A stretch of DNA of 64,000 nucleotides from Polaromonas sp. (GTDB taxonomy: Bacteria; Pseudomonadota; Gammaproteobacteria; Burkholderiales; Burkholderiaceae_C). The stretch lies in assembly GCA_021737975.1 (NCBI GenBank), contig JAIPCZ010000002.1:102508-166507 (forward strand), in the 5' to 3' direction. Made by a program: the position numbers and the translations under genes. The notes beneath the pieces are model-generated. The model made no database searches. It was given only the letters and a program-made list of their open reading frames with translations, and was not told the origin of the DNA. Below, in pieces: positions 43,630-54,356 of the stretch. Within the stretch, counting starts at the first letter, position 1; the number at the start of each line of letters is the position of its first letter.

Positions 43630-44202
43630 ATGATCGGCAAATTAACGGGCACGCTGGACGACAAGAATCCACCGATGGTGATCGTGGACTGCCATGGCGT
43701 GGGTTACGAGGTCTTCGTGCCCATGAGCACCTTTTACAACCTGCCCGAGCTCGGCGTCAAGGTCACGCTGCTGACGCACTTCGTGGTGCGCGAAGACGCG
43801 CAGATTTTGTACGGCTTTGCCACCACCGCCGAGCGTGCCGCGTTTCGCGAGCTCATCAAGATCTCGGGCGTCGGTCCGCGCACAGCGCTCTCGGTGCTGT
43901 CGGGCATGAGTGTGACCGAGTTGTCACAGGCCGTGACCTTGCAGGAGGGCGGCCGGCTCATCAAGGTGCCCGGCATCGGCAAGAAGACCGCCGAGCGCCT
44001 GCTGCTTGAGCTCAAGGGCAAGCTGGGCCCCGACATTGGTGTGCCCAGCAGCATCGCCAGCGACGCGCAGGGCGACATCTTGCAGGCCTTGCTGGCCTTG
44101 GGTTACAGTGACAAGGAGGCCGCCGCCGCGCTGAAGGCCCTGCCCAAGGACATTGGTGTCAGCGACGGCATCAAGCTCGCGCTCAAGGCGCTGGCGAAGT
44201 AG
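43630..44202 (+). CDS. ruvA: Holliday junction branch-migration protein RuvA, 190 aa
   Basis: Binds four-way DNA junctions and loads the RuvB motor. N-terminal OB fold ([28 protein letters not shown]), two helix-hairpin-helix segments ([15 protein letters not shown] and [16 protein letters not shown]) and the C-terminal RuvB-contact domain after a linker. Full length. Normally next to ruvB; here ruvB is 5.6 kb downstream on the same strand, with a transporter operon between. Confidence 0.96.
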   Translation: MIGKLTGTLDDKNPPMVIVDCHGVGYEVFVPMSTFYNLPELGVKVTLLTHFVVREDAQILYGFATTAERAAFRELIKISGVGPRTALSVLSGMSVTELSQAVTLQEGGRLIKVPGIGKKTAERLLLELKGKLGPDIGVPSSIASDAQGDILQALLALGYSDKEAAAALKALPKDIGVSDGIKLALKALAK

Positions 44203-44281
44203 TCTGAAAGCTCCGCGACAATGGCGACCGCGAATTGCCTGCGGGCTCATTTTTAGTTCAACCCCCTGATAGGACACCTTG

Positions 44282-45478
44282 ATGAAAACGATTGGTCTTC
44301 AAACCCTGCGCTTCACCCTGACAGCGGCCGCTGCCCTGCTCTGCATGGCCGGACCGGCACAAGCCGCCGACAAGGTCAAGGTGGGCATGCTCAGCACTTT
44401 GTCCGGGCCCGGCGCGGGTCTGGGTATTGACATTCGCGACGGCTTCAACCTGGCGCTCAAACACGCGGGCGGCAAGTTCGGCGGGCTGCCGGTCGAGGTG
44501 ATCGTGGCCGACGACCAGGCCAAGCCCGATGCGGCGCGCCAGACCGCCGACCGGCTGGTGAAGCAGGACAAGGTGGATTTCATGACCGGCGTGGTCTTTT
44601 CCAACGTGATGCTGGCCGTGGGCAAGCCGATTTTTGATTCCAAGACCTTCTATATCAGCGCCAACGCCGGCCCCTCGCAGTACGCCGGCGCGGATTGCAA
44701 CCCGTATTTCTTCAACGTCGCCTGGCAGAACGACAACCTGCACGAAGCGGTGGGCAAGACGGTGCAGGACAAGGGCTTCAAGAAAGTCGCCTTGCTGGCG
44801 CCCAACTACCCGGCAGGCAAGGACGCCCTGACGGGCTTCAAGCGTTATTTCAAGGGGGAAATTGCCTCCGAGGCCTACACCCCCCTGAGCCAGCTGGACT
44901 ACGGCGCCGAGTTGTCCAAAATGCGCGCCTCGGGCGCCGATGCGGTTTACATCTTTTTGCCGGGCGGCCTGGGCATCAACTTCATCAAGCAGTTTGTCGG
45001 CGCCGGCCTGTCCAAGGACATGACGCTGTTCGGCCCGGGCTTTTCTGCCGATGAGGACGTGATTCGCGCCGTGGGTGAGCCCATGCTCGGCATGTTCAAC
45101 AGCTCGCAGTGGGCGCACGACATGCAAAACCCGGCCAACAAGCGTTTTGTCGCCGACTTCCAGAAAGACTATGGCCGTCTGCCCACGCTCTACGCCTCGC
45201 AGGGCTACGACGCCGCGCGCCTGATGGACGCCGCGGTGCGTGACGTCAAGGGCAAGCTCGAGGACAAAACGGCGCTGCGCAAGGCCATCGCGGCCGCCAA
45301 ATTTGACTCGGTGCGCGGCGCCTTCAAGTTCAACAGCAATGGTTACCCCATTCAGGACTACTACCTGCGTGTCATCACCAAGGACGCCCAAGGCCGCGTC
45401 ACCAACCGCACCCTGAGCACCGTGTTCAAGGACCACGCCGATGCCTATGTGGGCGAATGCAAGATGCCCGCGCTCTGA
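44282..45478 (+). CDS. ABC transporter substrate-binding protein, branched-chain amino-acid type, 398 aa
   Basis: Periplasmic binding protein of the LivK/HAAT family. Signal peptide up to AGPAQA, then DKVKVGMLSTLSGPGAGLGIDIRDGFNLALKHAGGKFGG, the family opening, and DFMTGVVFSNVMLAVGKP. Ligand unknown; homologs bind branched-chain or aromatic acids and amides. First gene of a five-gene transporter operon. ATG 44282 is preferred over TTG 44279. Confidence 0.92.
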   Translation: MKTIGLQTLRFTLTAAAALLCMAGPAQAADKVKVGMLSTLSGPGAGLGIDIRDGFNLALKHAGGKFGGLPVEVIVADDQAKPDAARQTADRLVKQDKVDFMTGVVFSNVMLAVGKPIFDSKTFYISANAGPSQYAGADCNPYFFNVAWQNDNLHEAVGKTVQDKGFKKVALLAPNYPAGKDALTGFKRYFKGEIASEAYTPLSQLDYGAELSKMRASGADAVYIFLPGGLGINFIKQFVGAGLSKDMTLFGPGFSADEDVIRAVGEPMLGMFNSSQWAHDMQNPANKRFVADFQKDYGRLPTLYASQGYDAARLMDAAVRDVKGKLEDKTALRKAIAAAKFDSVRGAFKFNSNGYPIQDYYLRVITKDAQGRVTNRTLSTVFKDHADAYVGECKMPAL

Positions 45479-45503
45479 TGCCGGTTGAGGGGGGCCGCGA
45501 GTG

Positions 45504-46424
45504 ATGACCGGCATTCTGGTCCTGGAGCAGTCGCTCAACGGCCTGCAGTTCGGCCTGATGCTGTTTCTGCTGGCCGCCGGGCTGACGCTGGTGTTCGGCA
45601 TCATGGACATGATCAACCTGGCGCACGGCTCGCTCTACATGATCGGGGCCTACCTGATCGCCAGCATCGCGCTGGCCAGCGGCTCGTTCTGGACCGGGCT
45701 GGCGCTCGGCATCGTCGCCACGGCGGTGCTCGGCGCGCTGCTGGAACTGACCGTGCTGCGCCGCCTGTACCAGCGTGATCACCTGTCGCAGGTGCTGGGC
45801 ACCTTTGCCATTTTGCTGATGAGCAACGAGGCGGTGCGCATGGTCTGGGGTTCGCAACCGATTGCCCTGAATCCGCCCGCGGCGCTGGCTGGGCCGGTGG
45901 CGCTCTTGCCGGGCTTCAGCTATCCGGCCTACCGCCTGTTCATTATCGCCGTGGGGTTGGCGGCAGCCGGCCTGCTGTACTTGCTGGTGACACGCACGCG
46001 CCTGGGCATGCAGGTGCGCGCCGGTGCCTCGAACCGCGAGATGGCGCTGGCCATGGGGGTCGATGTGCGGCGCCTGTTTACCCAGGTGTTTGCCATGGGC
46101 GCGGCCCTGTGCGCGCTGGCCGGCGGCATGCTCGGGCCGCTGCTGGCGGTGCAGGTCGGCATGGGCGAGAGCATTTTGATTCTGGCCTTTGTTGTGATCG
46201 TGATCGGCGGCATCGGCTCGATCCGCGGCGCGCTGCTGGGCGCCTTGCTGGTGGGTGTGGTGGACACCGCCGGGCGCACGATGATTCCCTATGTCTTTGA
46301 GCGCGTCATGGGCCCGGACCTGGCCGCCAGCGCGGGTCCGGCCGTCGCCGCCATCCTGATCTATGTGCTGATGGCCGCCGTGCTGTTCTTCAAGCCCCGG
46401 GGGCTGTTTCCTGCCCATGGCTGA
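45504..46424 (+). CDS. ABC transporter permease, LivH type, 306 aa
   Basis: Inner-membrane permease with eight or nine helices. The opening LEQSLNGLQFGLMLFLLAAGLTLVFGIMDMINLAHGSLYM is the typical LivH start, and GMQVRAGASNREMALAMGVDV contains the EAA-like loop that contacts the ATPase. Starts 25 bases after the binding-protein gene; ATG 45504 or the GTG codon just before it could be used. Ends overlapping livM by eight bases. Confidence 0.93.
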   Translation: MTGILVLEQSLNGLQFGLMLFLLAAGLTLVFGIMDMINLAHGSLYMIGAYLIASIALASGSFWTGLALGIVATAVLGALLELTVLRRLYQRDHLSQVLGTFAILLMSNEAVRMVWGSQPIALNPPAALAGPVALLPGFSYPAYRLFIIAVGLAAAGLLYLLVTRTRLGMQVRAGASNREMALAMGVDVRRLFTQVFAMGAALCALAGGMLGPLLAVQVGMGESILILAFVVIVIGGIGSIRGALLGALLVGVVDTAGRTMIPYVFERVMGPDLAASAGPAVAAILIYVLMAAVLFFKPRGLFPAHG

Positions 46425-47384
46425 GATGGATTCAAAACCCGGTCCGCTCGACCATCCCTTGCGCTGGCGCATCGGCCTGGTTGTGCTGATCGCCCTGGTG
46501 TTGCTGCCCATGCTGGCGCAAGCCTGGGGCCAGGAGTTTTATGTGGGTGTGGCCAGCCGCATCCTGATTTTTGCGCTGGCGGCCACCAGCCTGAACCTGA
46601 TCCTGGGTTTTGGCGGCATGGTCAGTTTTGGCCACGCGGCGTTTGTCGGCGTGGGGGCTTATGCGGCGGGCATCCTGATGCAACACGGTTTTGCCTCCGC
46701 GTGGCTGGCCCTGGCGCTGGCCTTTTTGGTGGCGGGCGCTTTTGCCTTGCTGATCGGGGCCATCAGCCTGCGCACCCGGGGTGTCTACTTCATCATGATC
46801 ACGCTGGCCTTTGCGCAAATGCTGTACTACCTGATGGTGTCGCTCAAAACCTATGGCGGCGACGATGGCCTGCCACTGGACCGTCGCTTCGACCTCGGGT
46901 TCGGCCTGGACCTGAGCCAGGACGCCCCGTTCTACTACCTGGTGCTGGCCCTGGCTGTGGCGGTGTTTTTGACTGTGCAGCGCTTGCTGAATTCCCGCTT
47001 TGGCCATGCCTTGCAGGCGATTCGTGACAACGAGACCCGGATGGCCGCGATTGGTTTCCCGGTGTACCGCTTCAAATTGATGGCCTTTGTGCTGGCCGGC
47101 GCGCTGGCCGGCCTGGCGGGTGCCCTGCTGGCGCATCAGGGCGGTTTTGTCAGCCCGTCGATGATGCAGTGGAGCGAGTCCGGCATGTTGATGGTGATGG
47201 TGATTTTGGGCGGTGTCGGCCACCTGTACGGCGGACTGGTCGGTGCCGTGGTGTTTCTGCTGCTCGAAGAACTTCTGAGCAGCGCCACCATCCACTGGCA
47301 GTTTGGCCTGGGCGCGGTGTTGCTGGCCGTGGTGCTGCTGGCGCCCAATGGCCTGCTGAGCCTGCGCTTCAAAAGGAAATCGCC

Positions 47385-47388
<4 letters not shown>
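46417..47388 (+). CDS. ABC transporter permease, LivM type, 323 aa
   Basis: Second permease subunit with about nine helices. LNLILGFGGMVSFGHAAFVGVGAYAAGIL is the LivM signature and FGHALQAIRDNETRMAAIGFPVYRFKLMAFV the ATPase-contact loop. Overlaps the LivH gene by eight bases and the LivG gene by four, so the transporter subunits are translationally coupled. Confidence 0.93.
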
Positions 47389-48145
<757 letters not shown>

Positions 48146-48149
<4 letters not shown>

Positions 48150-48856
48150 GCGCGCTGCTTGAAGTTGAGCAGTTGGAGACCGCCTATGGCGCCAGCCAGG
48201 TGCTGTTTGGCGTGAGTTTTGCCGTGCAGCCTGGCGAGGTCGCCACGCTGCTGGGGCGCAACGGCATGGGCAAAACCACCACGGTGCGCTCCATCATGGG
48301 CCTGACGCCGGCGCGCGGCGGCAGTGTGCGTTTTCGTGGCGAGCGCATCGACGGCCTCGCACCCGACCGCGTCGCCCGCATGGGGCTGGCGCTGGTGCCC
48401 GAGGGCAGACAGGTTTTTCCTAACCTGTCGGTCAGGGAAAACCTGCTGGCCTTTGCCGCCAACCGCAATGGCGCCTCAGACCCGTGGACGCTGGAATCCG
48501 TGTTCGATTTGTTCCCGCGCCTGGCCGAGCGGGTGCGCCACATGGGCAACCAGCTCTCGGGCGGCGAGCAGCAAATGCTGGCGATCGGGCGCGCGCTCAT
48601 GACCAACCCGCACCTGCTGATTCTGGACGAGGCCACCGAGGGCCTGGCGCCGCTGGTGCGCGAGGACATCTGGCAATGCCTGCACCAGTTGAGCCGACGC
48701 GGCCAGACCATTCTGGTGATCGACAAATACGTGCAACGGCTGGTCAGACTGGCGCACCACCACAGTATTCTGGAGCGCGGCCAGGTGGTGTGGCAGGGCG
48801 ACTCCGAGAAGCTTGCGGCTGACCCGGGCCTGTGGCAGCGTTATATTGGGGTGTAA
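48146..48856 (+). CDS. ABC transporter ATP-binding protein, LivF type, 236 aa
   Basis: Second ATPase subunit. Walker A GRNGMGKTT, signature LSGGEQQMLAIGRALMTNP, Walker B LLILDEATEGLAP and the LivF-specific VPEGRQVFPNLSVRENL loop. One point of note: the usual H-loop sequence VEQ/EHN reads VIDKYVQRLVRLAHHH, with Asp-Lys where a Glu-Gln pair is normal. Last transporter gene; a run of eight T follows but without a hairpin. Confidence 0.93.
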
Positions 48857-48881
48857 TTTTTTTTCCATTGGGCCTCAAGCC

Positions 48882-49745
48882 ATGACCTCTCTTTACCGCG
48901 AATTTGAAACCCAGGCGCAGATCGATGCGCAGTACAACCCGTCGATCAAGCTGGCGGACCCTGTGGCGCCTGGCAAACACTATGTGGCCCAGTCGGCGCG
49001 TGCGCGTGCCAGTCTGGGTTGTGTGCTTGATGTGCCCTACGGCCCCACGCTGGCCGAGACGCTCGACATCTTTCCGGCCGATGCGCCCAATGCCCCGGTG
49101 TTTGTGTTCCTTCATGGTGGTTACTGGCGCGCGTTCTCCAGCAAGGAATTCAGCTGTGTGGCGCTGGGCTTGCAACCGCTGGGCATCACCACCGTGGTGG
49201 TCAATTACGCCCTGTGCCCGACGGTGAGCCTGGATGAAATCACGCGCCAGGCGCGCGCCGCCGTGGCCTGGACGCACCGCCACATCGCCGGCTACGGTGG
49301 TGACCCGGCGCGGGTGGCGCTGGGGGGGCATTCGGCCGGCGCCCATCTGACCGCCATGTGCCTGCAAACGCGCTGGGCCGAGGATTACGGCCTGCCGCCA
49401 GATCCCCTGGCGGCCGCGGTGCTGGTCAGTGGCATTTACGACATCGCGCCGCTGCGCTACAGCTATTTGCAACCCATGATCCAGCTCGACGACGGCATCA
49501 TCCGCCGCAATTCACCGATGTTCGGCGTGCCGCCGTGCAAAACGCCGGTCTGGGTGAACTGGGGCAGCGAAGAAACGCCGGAATTTGCGCGCCAGGCCAG
49601 CAGCTTTCTGGCCGCCTGGCAAGCTTCGGGCAATGCCGGCGAGCTCAGCGCCCTGCCTGGCGCCGACCATTACATCGGCATCCATGGCTTTGAAGACCCC
49701 GCCAGTTCCTTGAGCCGGTGGCTGGCCACCCGGCTGGCGCTATAG
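48882..49745 (+). CDS. Alpha/beta hydrolase, kynurenine-formamidase-like, 287 aa
   Basis: Esterase/amidase of the HGGxW type: oxyanion motif FLHGGYWRAF, nucleophile elbow GGHSAGAH with Ser, and late catalytic His in GADHYIGIHGF. The order and motifs are those of arylformamidase and related carboxylesterases. Located 25 bases after the transporter operon, so it may act on the imported compound, for instance by cleaving an amide or ester. Substrate not known. Confidence 0.85.
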   Translation: MTSLYREFETQAQIDAQYNPSIKLADPVAPGKHYVAQSARARASLGCVLDVPYGPTLAETLDIFPADAPNAPVFVFLHGGYWRAFSSKEFSCVALGLQPLGITTVVVNYALCPTVSLDEITRQARAAVAWTHRHIAGYGGDPARVALGGHSAGAHLTAMCLQTRWAEDYGLPPDPLAAAVLVSGIYDIAPLRYSYLQPMIQLDDGIIRRNSPMFGVPPCKTPVWVNWGSEETPEFARQASSFLAAWQASGNAGELSALPGADHYIGIHGFEDPASSLSRWLATRLAL

Positions 49746-49776
49746 TGCCTGTCTTTGCTGCTGAATTGAGCCCGCT

Positions 49777-50841
49777 GTGAGTATTCAAACCGACGACTTT
49801 GCCCCGGCGCCGCCCAAGCGCGTGGTGTCGAACGCACCCGCCTCGCCCAATGAGGAGGCGATCGAGCGCGCGCTGCGGCCCAAGCTGATGCAGGAGTACG
49901 TCGGCCAGACCAAGGCGCGCGAACAACTCGAAATTTTCATCAGCGCCGCCAAAATGCGCGAGGAGGCGCTCGACCATGTACTGTTGTTCGGCCCGCCGGG
50001 CCTGGGCAAGACCACCCTGAGCCACATCATTGCGCATGAGCTGGGTGTGAACCTGCGCCAGACCAGCGGCCCGGTGCTCGAGAAACCCAAGGACCTGGCC
50101 GCGCTGCTGACCAATCTGGAAAAAAACGATGTGCTGTTCATCGACGAGATCCACCGCCTGAGTCCGGTGGTCGAGGAAATCCTCTACCCGGCGCTGGAAG
50201 ACTACAAGATCGACATCATGATCGGCGAAGGCCCGGCGGCGCGCTCCATCAAGCTCGACCTGCAGCCCTTCACGCTGGTGGGCGCCACCACCCGCGCCGG
50301 CATGCTGACCAACCCGCTGCGCGATCGCTTCGGCATCGTCGCGCGGCTCGAGTTCTACACCCCCGAGGAACTGGCGCGCATCGTCAGGCGCAGCGCCGGC
50401 CTGCTCAAGGTGACGACCGATGAAAAGGGTGGTTTCGAGATTGCGCGCCGCTCACGCGGCACACCGCGCATTGCCAACCGGCTGTTGCGCCGGGTGCGCG
50501 ACTACGCCGATGTGAAAGGTGTGGGCGAGATCACGCTGGAGATCGCCAACCGCGCGCTGGCCATGCTCGACGTCGACCCGCAGGGCTTCGATCTGATGGA
50601 CCGCAAGCTGCTCGAAGCCGTGATCCACCGCTTTGACGGCGGCCCGGTCGGGCTGGACAACATTGCCGCCAGTATTGGCGAGGAGCGAGAGACCATCGAG
50701 GACGTGATCGAGCCCTACCTGATCCAGCAGGGTTATCTGCAGCGCACCCCGCGCGGGCGCATCGCCACGCTGGCCGCCTACCGTCACCTGGGTGTGACGC
50801 CGCCGGCAGACCAGGCCGGCGGGGAACTGTTCGGGGTGTGA
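49777..50841 (+). CDS. ruvB: Holliday junction helicase motor RuvB, 354 aa
   Basis: AAA+ motor that drives branch migration with RuvA. Walker [10 protein letters not shown], Walker [10 protein letters not shown], sensor 1 GATTRAG, Arg finger region NPLRDRFGI, and the winged helix [40 protein letters not shown]. Starts with GTG 49777; full length. Separated from ruvA by six genes. Confidence 0.97.
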   Translation: MSIQTDDFAPAPPKRVVSNAPASPNEEAIERALRPKLMQEYVGQTKAREQLEIFISAAKMREEALDHVLLFGPPGLGKTTLSHIIAHELGVNLRQTSGPVLEKPKDLAALLTNLEKNDVLFIDEIHRLSPVVEEILYPALEDYKIDIMIGEGPAARSIKLDLQPFTLVGATTRAGMLTNPLRDRFGIVARLEFYTPEELARIVRRSAGLLKVTTDEKGGFEIARRSRGTPRIANRLLRRVRDYADVKGVGEITLEIANRALAMLDVDPQGFDLMDRKLLEAVIHRFDGGPVGLDNIAASIGEERETIEDVIEPYLIQQGYLQRTPRGRIATLAAYRHLGVTPPADQAGGELFGV

Positions 50842-50874
50842 TCGTTTGGCTTCATTGACCAGAAGGACAGTCTC

Positions 50875-52086
50875 TTGAAATACACCGCCAACAGCCGTGC
50901 TTTTGCCCACATCGCGGCGTTCCACCCGGAGCTGACCGCCTTGCGGCGCGACCTGCACGCGCACCCTGAACTGGGCTTTGAGGAGGTCTACACCGCCCGT
51001 CGGGTGCAGCAGGCGCTCACCGTCTGCGGTGTGGACGCCATCCATACCGGCATCGGCAAGACCGGCCTGGTGGCCGTGATCCAGGGCCGGCGCAACAGCG
51101 GCGGCAAAATGATCGGGCTGCGCGCCGACATGGACGCGCTGCCCATGACCGAGCACAACGACTTTGCCTGGAAGTCTGCCAGTCCCGGCCTGATGCACGG
51201 CTGCGGCCACGACGGCCACACCGCGATGCTGGTGGGCGCGGCGCGTTACCTGGCCGAGACGCGCAATTTCGATGGCACCGCCGTGCTGATCTTTCAGCCG
51301 GGAGAAGAAGGGTATGCCGGCGCCCAGGCCATGATCGACGACGGCCTGTTCGAGCGTTTTCCGGTGCAATCCGTGTTTGGCATGCACAACTGGCCCGCCA
51401 TGCGGCCGGGCACCATCGGGCTCAATTCCGGCCCGATGATGGCCGCCGCGGACCGCATCACGATCGAGATCACCGGCAAGGGTGGCCACGGCGCGCACCC
51501 CTACCAGACCGTCGACCCGGTGCTGGTGGCGGGGCACATCATCACCGCCGTGCAAAGCATCGTGTCGCGCAACATCAAGCCGGTGGACAGCGCCGTGATC
51601 AGCCTGTGCGCGATGCAGGCGGGAGATTTGAATGCCATGAGCGTGGTGCCGGGCAGCGCCACCCTGGTGGGCACGGTGCGTACCTTCAAGACCGAGGTGC
51701 AGGCGTTGATCGAACGCCGCCTCAATGAATTGTGCGGCGCGGTGGCACAGGCCTTTGGCGCCAGTGCTGTGGTGACCTACCAGCGCATGTACCCGGCCAC
51801 CGTCAATACCGCCGCCGAGGCCCGCTTTGCCGGCGATGTGGCGCAAAGCCTGGTGGGGGCGGACAACGTGGTGCGCGACCTGGAGCCGAGCATGGGCGCA
51901 GAGGACTTTTCTTTCATGCTGCGCGTCAAGCCCGGCGCCTACCTGCGGCTGGGCCAGGGCGCGGAAAACGGCCTGGGCAGTTGCCATCTGCACAACAACC
52001 GCTACGATTTCAACGACGAGGTGCTGCCCCTGGGCGCCGCCCTGCACGCCAGCCTGGCGGAGCAGGCGATGCCGCTTATGGGTTAA
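50875..52086 (+). CDS. M20-family amidohydrolase (hippurate hydrolase-like), 403 aa
   Basis: Metal-dependent peptidase/amidase of the M20D group that frees an amino acid from an N-acyl amino acid. RRDLHAHPELGFEE near the start, GLRADMDALPM, the metal motif MHGCGHDGHTAML, GEEGYAGAQAMI and the late EDFSFML segment are all present. Start is TTG 50875 with AAGGACAG nearby. Downstream of ruvB by 33 bases; together with the upstream transporter and hydrolase it may handle amide-linked acids, but this is a guess from position. Confidence 0.9.
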   Translation: MKYTANSRAFAHIAAFHPELTALRRDLHAHPELGFEEVYTARRVQQALTVCGVDAIHTGIGKTGLVAVIQGRRNSGGKMIGLRADMDALPMTEHNDFAWKSASPGLMHGCGHDGHTAMLVGAARYLAETRNFDGTAVLIFQPGEEGYAGAQAMIDDGLFERFPVQSVFGMHNWPAMRPGTIGLNSGPMMAAADRITIEITGKGGHGAHPYQTVDPVLVAGHIITAVQSIVSRNIKPVDSAVISLCAMQAGDLNAMSVVPGSATLVGTVRTFKTEVQALIERRLNELCGAVAQAFGASAVVTYQRMYPATVNTAAEARFAGDVAQSLVGADNVVRDLEPSMGAEDFSFMLRVKPGAYLRLGQGAENGLGSCHLHNNRYDFNDEVLPLGAALHASLAEQAMPLMG

Positions 52087-52115
52087 CGAGACACCGCACC
52101 GTCAGTCTGGGCGGC

Positions 52116-52211
52116 ATTCGCGGCGGGGCGCCGCTCCAACGGGATGCGCGTGCCTCGCTTTAGTGACGAGCGGCGCCAGGTATTGGTTGGAGCGGCGCCC
52201 TCGCCGCGAAT
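52116..52211. repeat. Inverted pair of REP-like repeats (REPIN-like)
   Basis: ATTCGCGGCGGGGCGCCGCT.. at 52116-52140 and GTTGGAGCGGCGCCCTCGCC.. at 52186-52211 are inverted copies differing by one base. Each has an inner stem GCGGCG/CGCCGC; together they bracket 45 bases. The pair fills the convergent gap and its last base is the first base of the CoA-transferase stop codon. Same family as the copies at 31532-31597 and 42112-42136. Confidence 0.82.
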
Positions 52212-53422
52212 CACAGCACGGCACCGCCCTTGCGCAACGCCTGCACCGCATCCGCATCCAGACCCAATGCATTCAATAATTCATCGGTATGCGCGCCCAG
52301 CACTGGCGGGCTCAGGCGCACACCCAGGCGCTGGCCGTCCATGGTGAAAGGGAACAGCGCGGCTTGGGTGGTCTGGCCGGCGCGCGCGCCGTCGGGCAGG
52401 GTGATGTCGGCCAGGCCGCCGGTGGCCAGCAGGTGCTCGTCGTCAAACAGTTCCTCGGGCTTGCGGATCGGCGCATAGGGCAGCTTGTTGGCTTCCATCA
52501 GGTCGCTCAGCTCTGTGGCGCTGTAACGGCCCAGGCGCTCGCGCAGAATGGGCATCAGCGTGGGGCGCTCGCGCACGCGGTCGTTGTTGGACGCGTAACG
52601 CGGGTCAGATTTCAGGTCCGCAAAGCCGAAGACATCGCAAAAGGTGGCCCACTGCGCGTCGCTGACCGCCGAAATAAAAATCTGCTCGCCGTCTTTCACC
52701 GTGAACACGTCGTACACCGCCCAGGGGGAAATACGCGCCGGCATCGGCGCCGCGGGCTGGCCCGTCATGGCGAACTGCAGCATGTGCTGGCCGACCAAAA
52801 ACACGTTGTTTTCGAACAGCGCGCTTTGCACTTCCTGGCCGCGCCCGGTGATGCCGCGCTGGATCAGTGCGCCCAGAGCGCCAATGGCGCCGAACATGCC
52901 GCCCATGATGTCGTTGACGCTGGTGCCCGCGCGCAGCGGGTCACCGGGCCGGCCGGTCATGTAGGCCAGGCCGCCCATCATCTGCACCACCTCGTCGAGC
53001 GCGGTGCGGTGCTCGTAGGGGCCGGGCAAGAAGCCCTTGTGGCTGACGTAGATGATCTTCGGGCTTTGGCTGGAGAGAGTGGCGTAATCGAGTCCGTACT
53101 TGGCCATGGTGTCGGGCTTGAAGTTTTCCAGCACGACGTCGGCGCTCAGCGCCAATTGGCGCGCCACCTCGGCGCCCTGCGGCTTGTGCAGGTCGATGGC
53201 GATGCTCTTCTTGTTGCGGTTGAACATGGGGAAGAAGCCGGCACCCGCGCCGAGCAAATGCCGGGTGCGGTCGCCCTCGATGGGTTCGACCTTGATCACC
53301 TCGGCGCCCATGTCGGCCAGCACCATGCCGCAGGTGGGGCCCATGACCATGTGGGTGAATTCGACCACGCGCAGGCCGGTCAGGGGCAGGGAACGAGGGG
53401 CGGCAGTTGGGTTGGATGACAT
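52211..53422 (-). CDS. CaiB/BaiF family CoA-transferase, 403 aa
   Basis: Class III CoA-transferase: LTGLRVVEFTHMVMGPTCGMVLADMGAEVIKVEP and NKKSIAIDLHKPQGAEVARQ are typical; the segment ALDEVVQMMGGLAYMTG sits where the catalytic Asp is found (Asp in LDE). Substrate acid unknown. It is monocistronic, convergent with the amidohydrolase gene, and its stop touches a REP-like repeat. ATG 53422 is preferred over a GTG five codons earlier. Confidence 0.87.
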   Translation of the reverse strand: MSSNPTAAPRSLPLTGLRVVEFTHMVMGPTCGMVLADMGAEVIKVEPIEGDRTRHLLGAGAGFFPMFNRNKKSIAIDLHKPQGAEVARQLALSADVVLENFKPDTMAKYGLDYATLSSQSPKIIYVSHKGFLPGPYEHRTALDEVVQMMGGLAYMTGRPGDPLRAGTSVNDIMGGMFGAIGALGALIQRGITGRGQEVQSALFENNVFLVGQHMLQFAMTGQPAAPMPARISPWAVYDVFTVKDGEQIFISAVSDAQWATFCDVFGFADLKSDPRYASNNDRVRERPTLMPILRERLGRYSATELSDLMEANKLPYAPIRKPEELFDDEHLLATGGLADITLPDGARAGQTTQAALFPFTMDGQRLGVRLSPPVLGAHTDELLNALGLDADAVQALRKGGAVL

Positions 53423-53561
53423 CAGAAAGCTCGGCACAAACAGGTGAATGAAACGCCCTGATTATTTCCCAGCCTGGGACAGGGCCGCATTATCTGCATT
53501 TTTGTCAAAGCTCTTGCATGGCAGGCCAAAGGCTGGTGTCAGCATCCTTCTTTAAAATCGA

Positions 53562-54332
53562 ATGATGTCAAGTTCAACCCAAACCTCGCTGGCCCAAGCA
53601 ACAGAGCCCGGCAGCAGTCCGCCGCGCGCCGTGCTGTTCGACGCCTACGGCACGCTGTTCGACGTGTACAGCGTGGCGCAACTGGCCGAAGAACTGTTCC
53701 CCGGCCACGGCCAGGCCTTAAGTGTGCTCTGGCGCGACAAGCAGATCGACTACACCCGGTTGGTCACCACCAGCAACCACGGCGCGCACTACCAGCCGTT
53801 CAGCGAGCTGACCCGGGCAGCGCTGATTTACGCCATCAAAAAATTGGTGGTGGGCGGCGCGCAGACCCTGACGGATGAGGCCTTTCTGCTGGAGCACGAG
53901 CCCGCCATCGAGATGCTTCTGGCCCAGTACCAGCACCTCGATGCCTTTCCGGAAAACCTGGCCGTGCTGCAGCAGCTTAAAGCCCGGGGCATTCCGATCG
54001 GCATTTTGAGCAACGGTGACGCCGCCATGCTGCAGGCCGCCGTGCACTCGGCGGGCTTTGATGGTCTGCTCGACCATGTCATCAGCGTCGACCCGATTCG
54101 TAAATTCAAGACCCACCCCGAGGCCTACGCGCTGGGCGAGCAGGCCACAGGTCGTGCTGCGCGTGACATCCTGTTCGTCAGCTGCAACGCCTGGGACGCG
54201 CTGGGCGCCACCTGGCACGGCTACACCACGCTGTGGGTCAATCGTTACCATCTGCCTTTTGAAGAGCTGGGCACCCAACCCACTCGCATCGGAAATGACC
54301 TGCGCGCCGTGCTCGACTTTTTTCACCCCTGA
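53562..54332 (+). CDS. Haloacid dehalogenase type II, 256 aa
   Basis: HAD-superfamily hydrolase of the L-2-haloacid dehalogenase class. Motif I VLFDAYGTLFDVYSVA with nucleophile Asp, motif II ILSNGDAAML, motif III Lys in RKFKTHPEAYALG, and motif IV FVSCNAWDALGA with the SCNxWD pattern typical of real haloacid dehalogenases. Converts L-2-haloacids to D-2-hydroxyacids in known members. It is followed by malate synthase G 24 bases away; glyoxylate from haloacetate chemistry could feed it. Confidence 0.88.
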   Translation: MMSSSTQTSLAQATEPGSSPPRAVLFDAYGTLFDVYSVAQLAEELFPGHGQALSVLWRDKQIDYTRLVTTSNHGAHYQPFSELTRAALIYAIKKLVVGGAQTLTDEAFLLEHEPAIEMLLAQYQHLDAFPENLAVLQQLKARGIPIGILSNGDAAMLQAAVHSAGFDGLLDHVISVDPIRKFKTHPEAYALGEQATGRAARDILFVSCNAWDALGATWHGYTTLWVNRYHLPFEELGTQPTRIGNDLRAVLDFFHP

Positions 54333-54356
54333 TTTTTAACTCTGAGTCTCACCACC

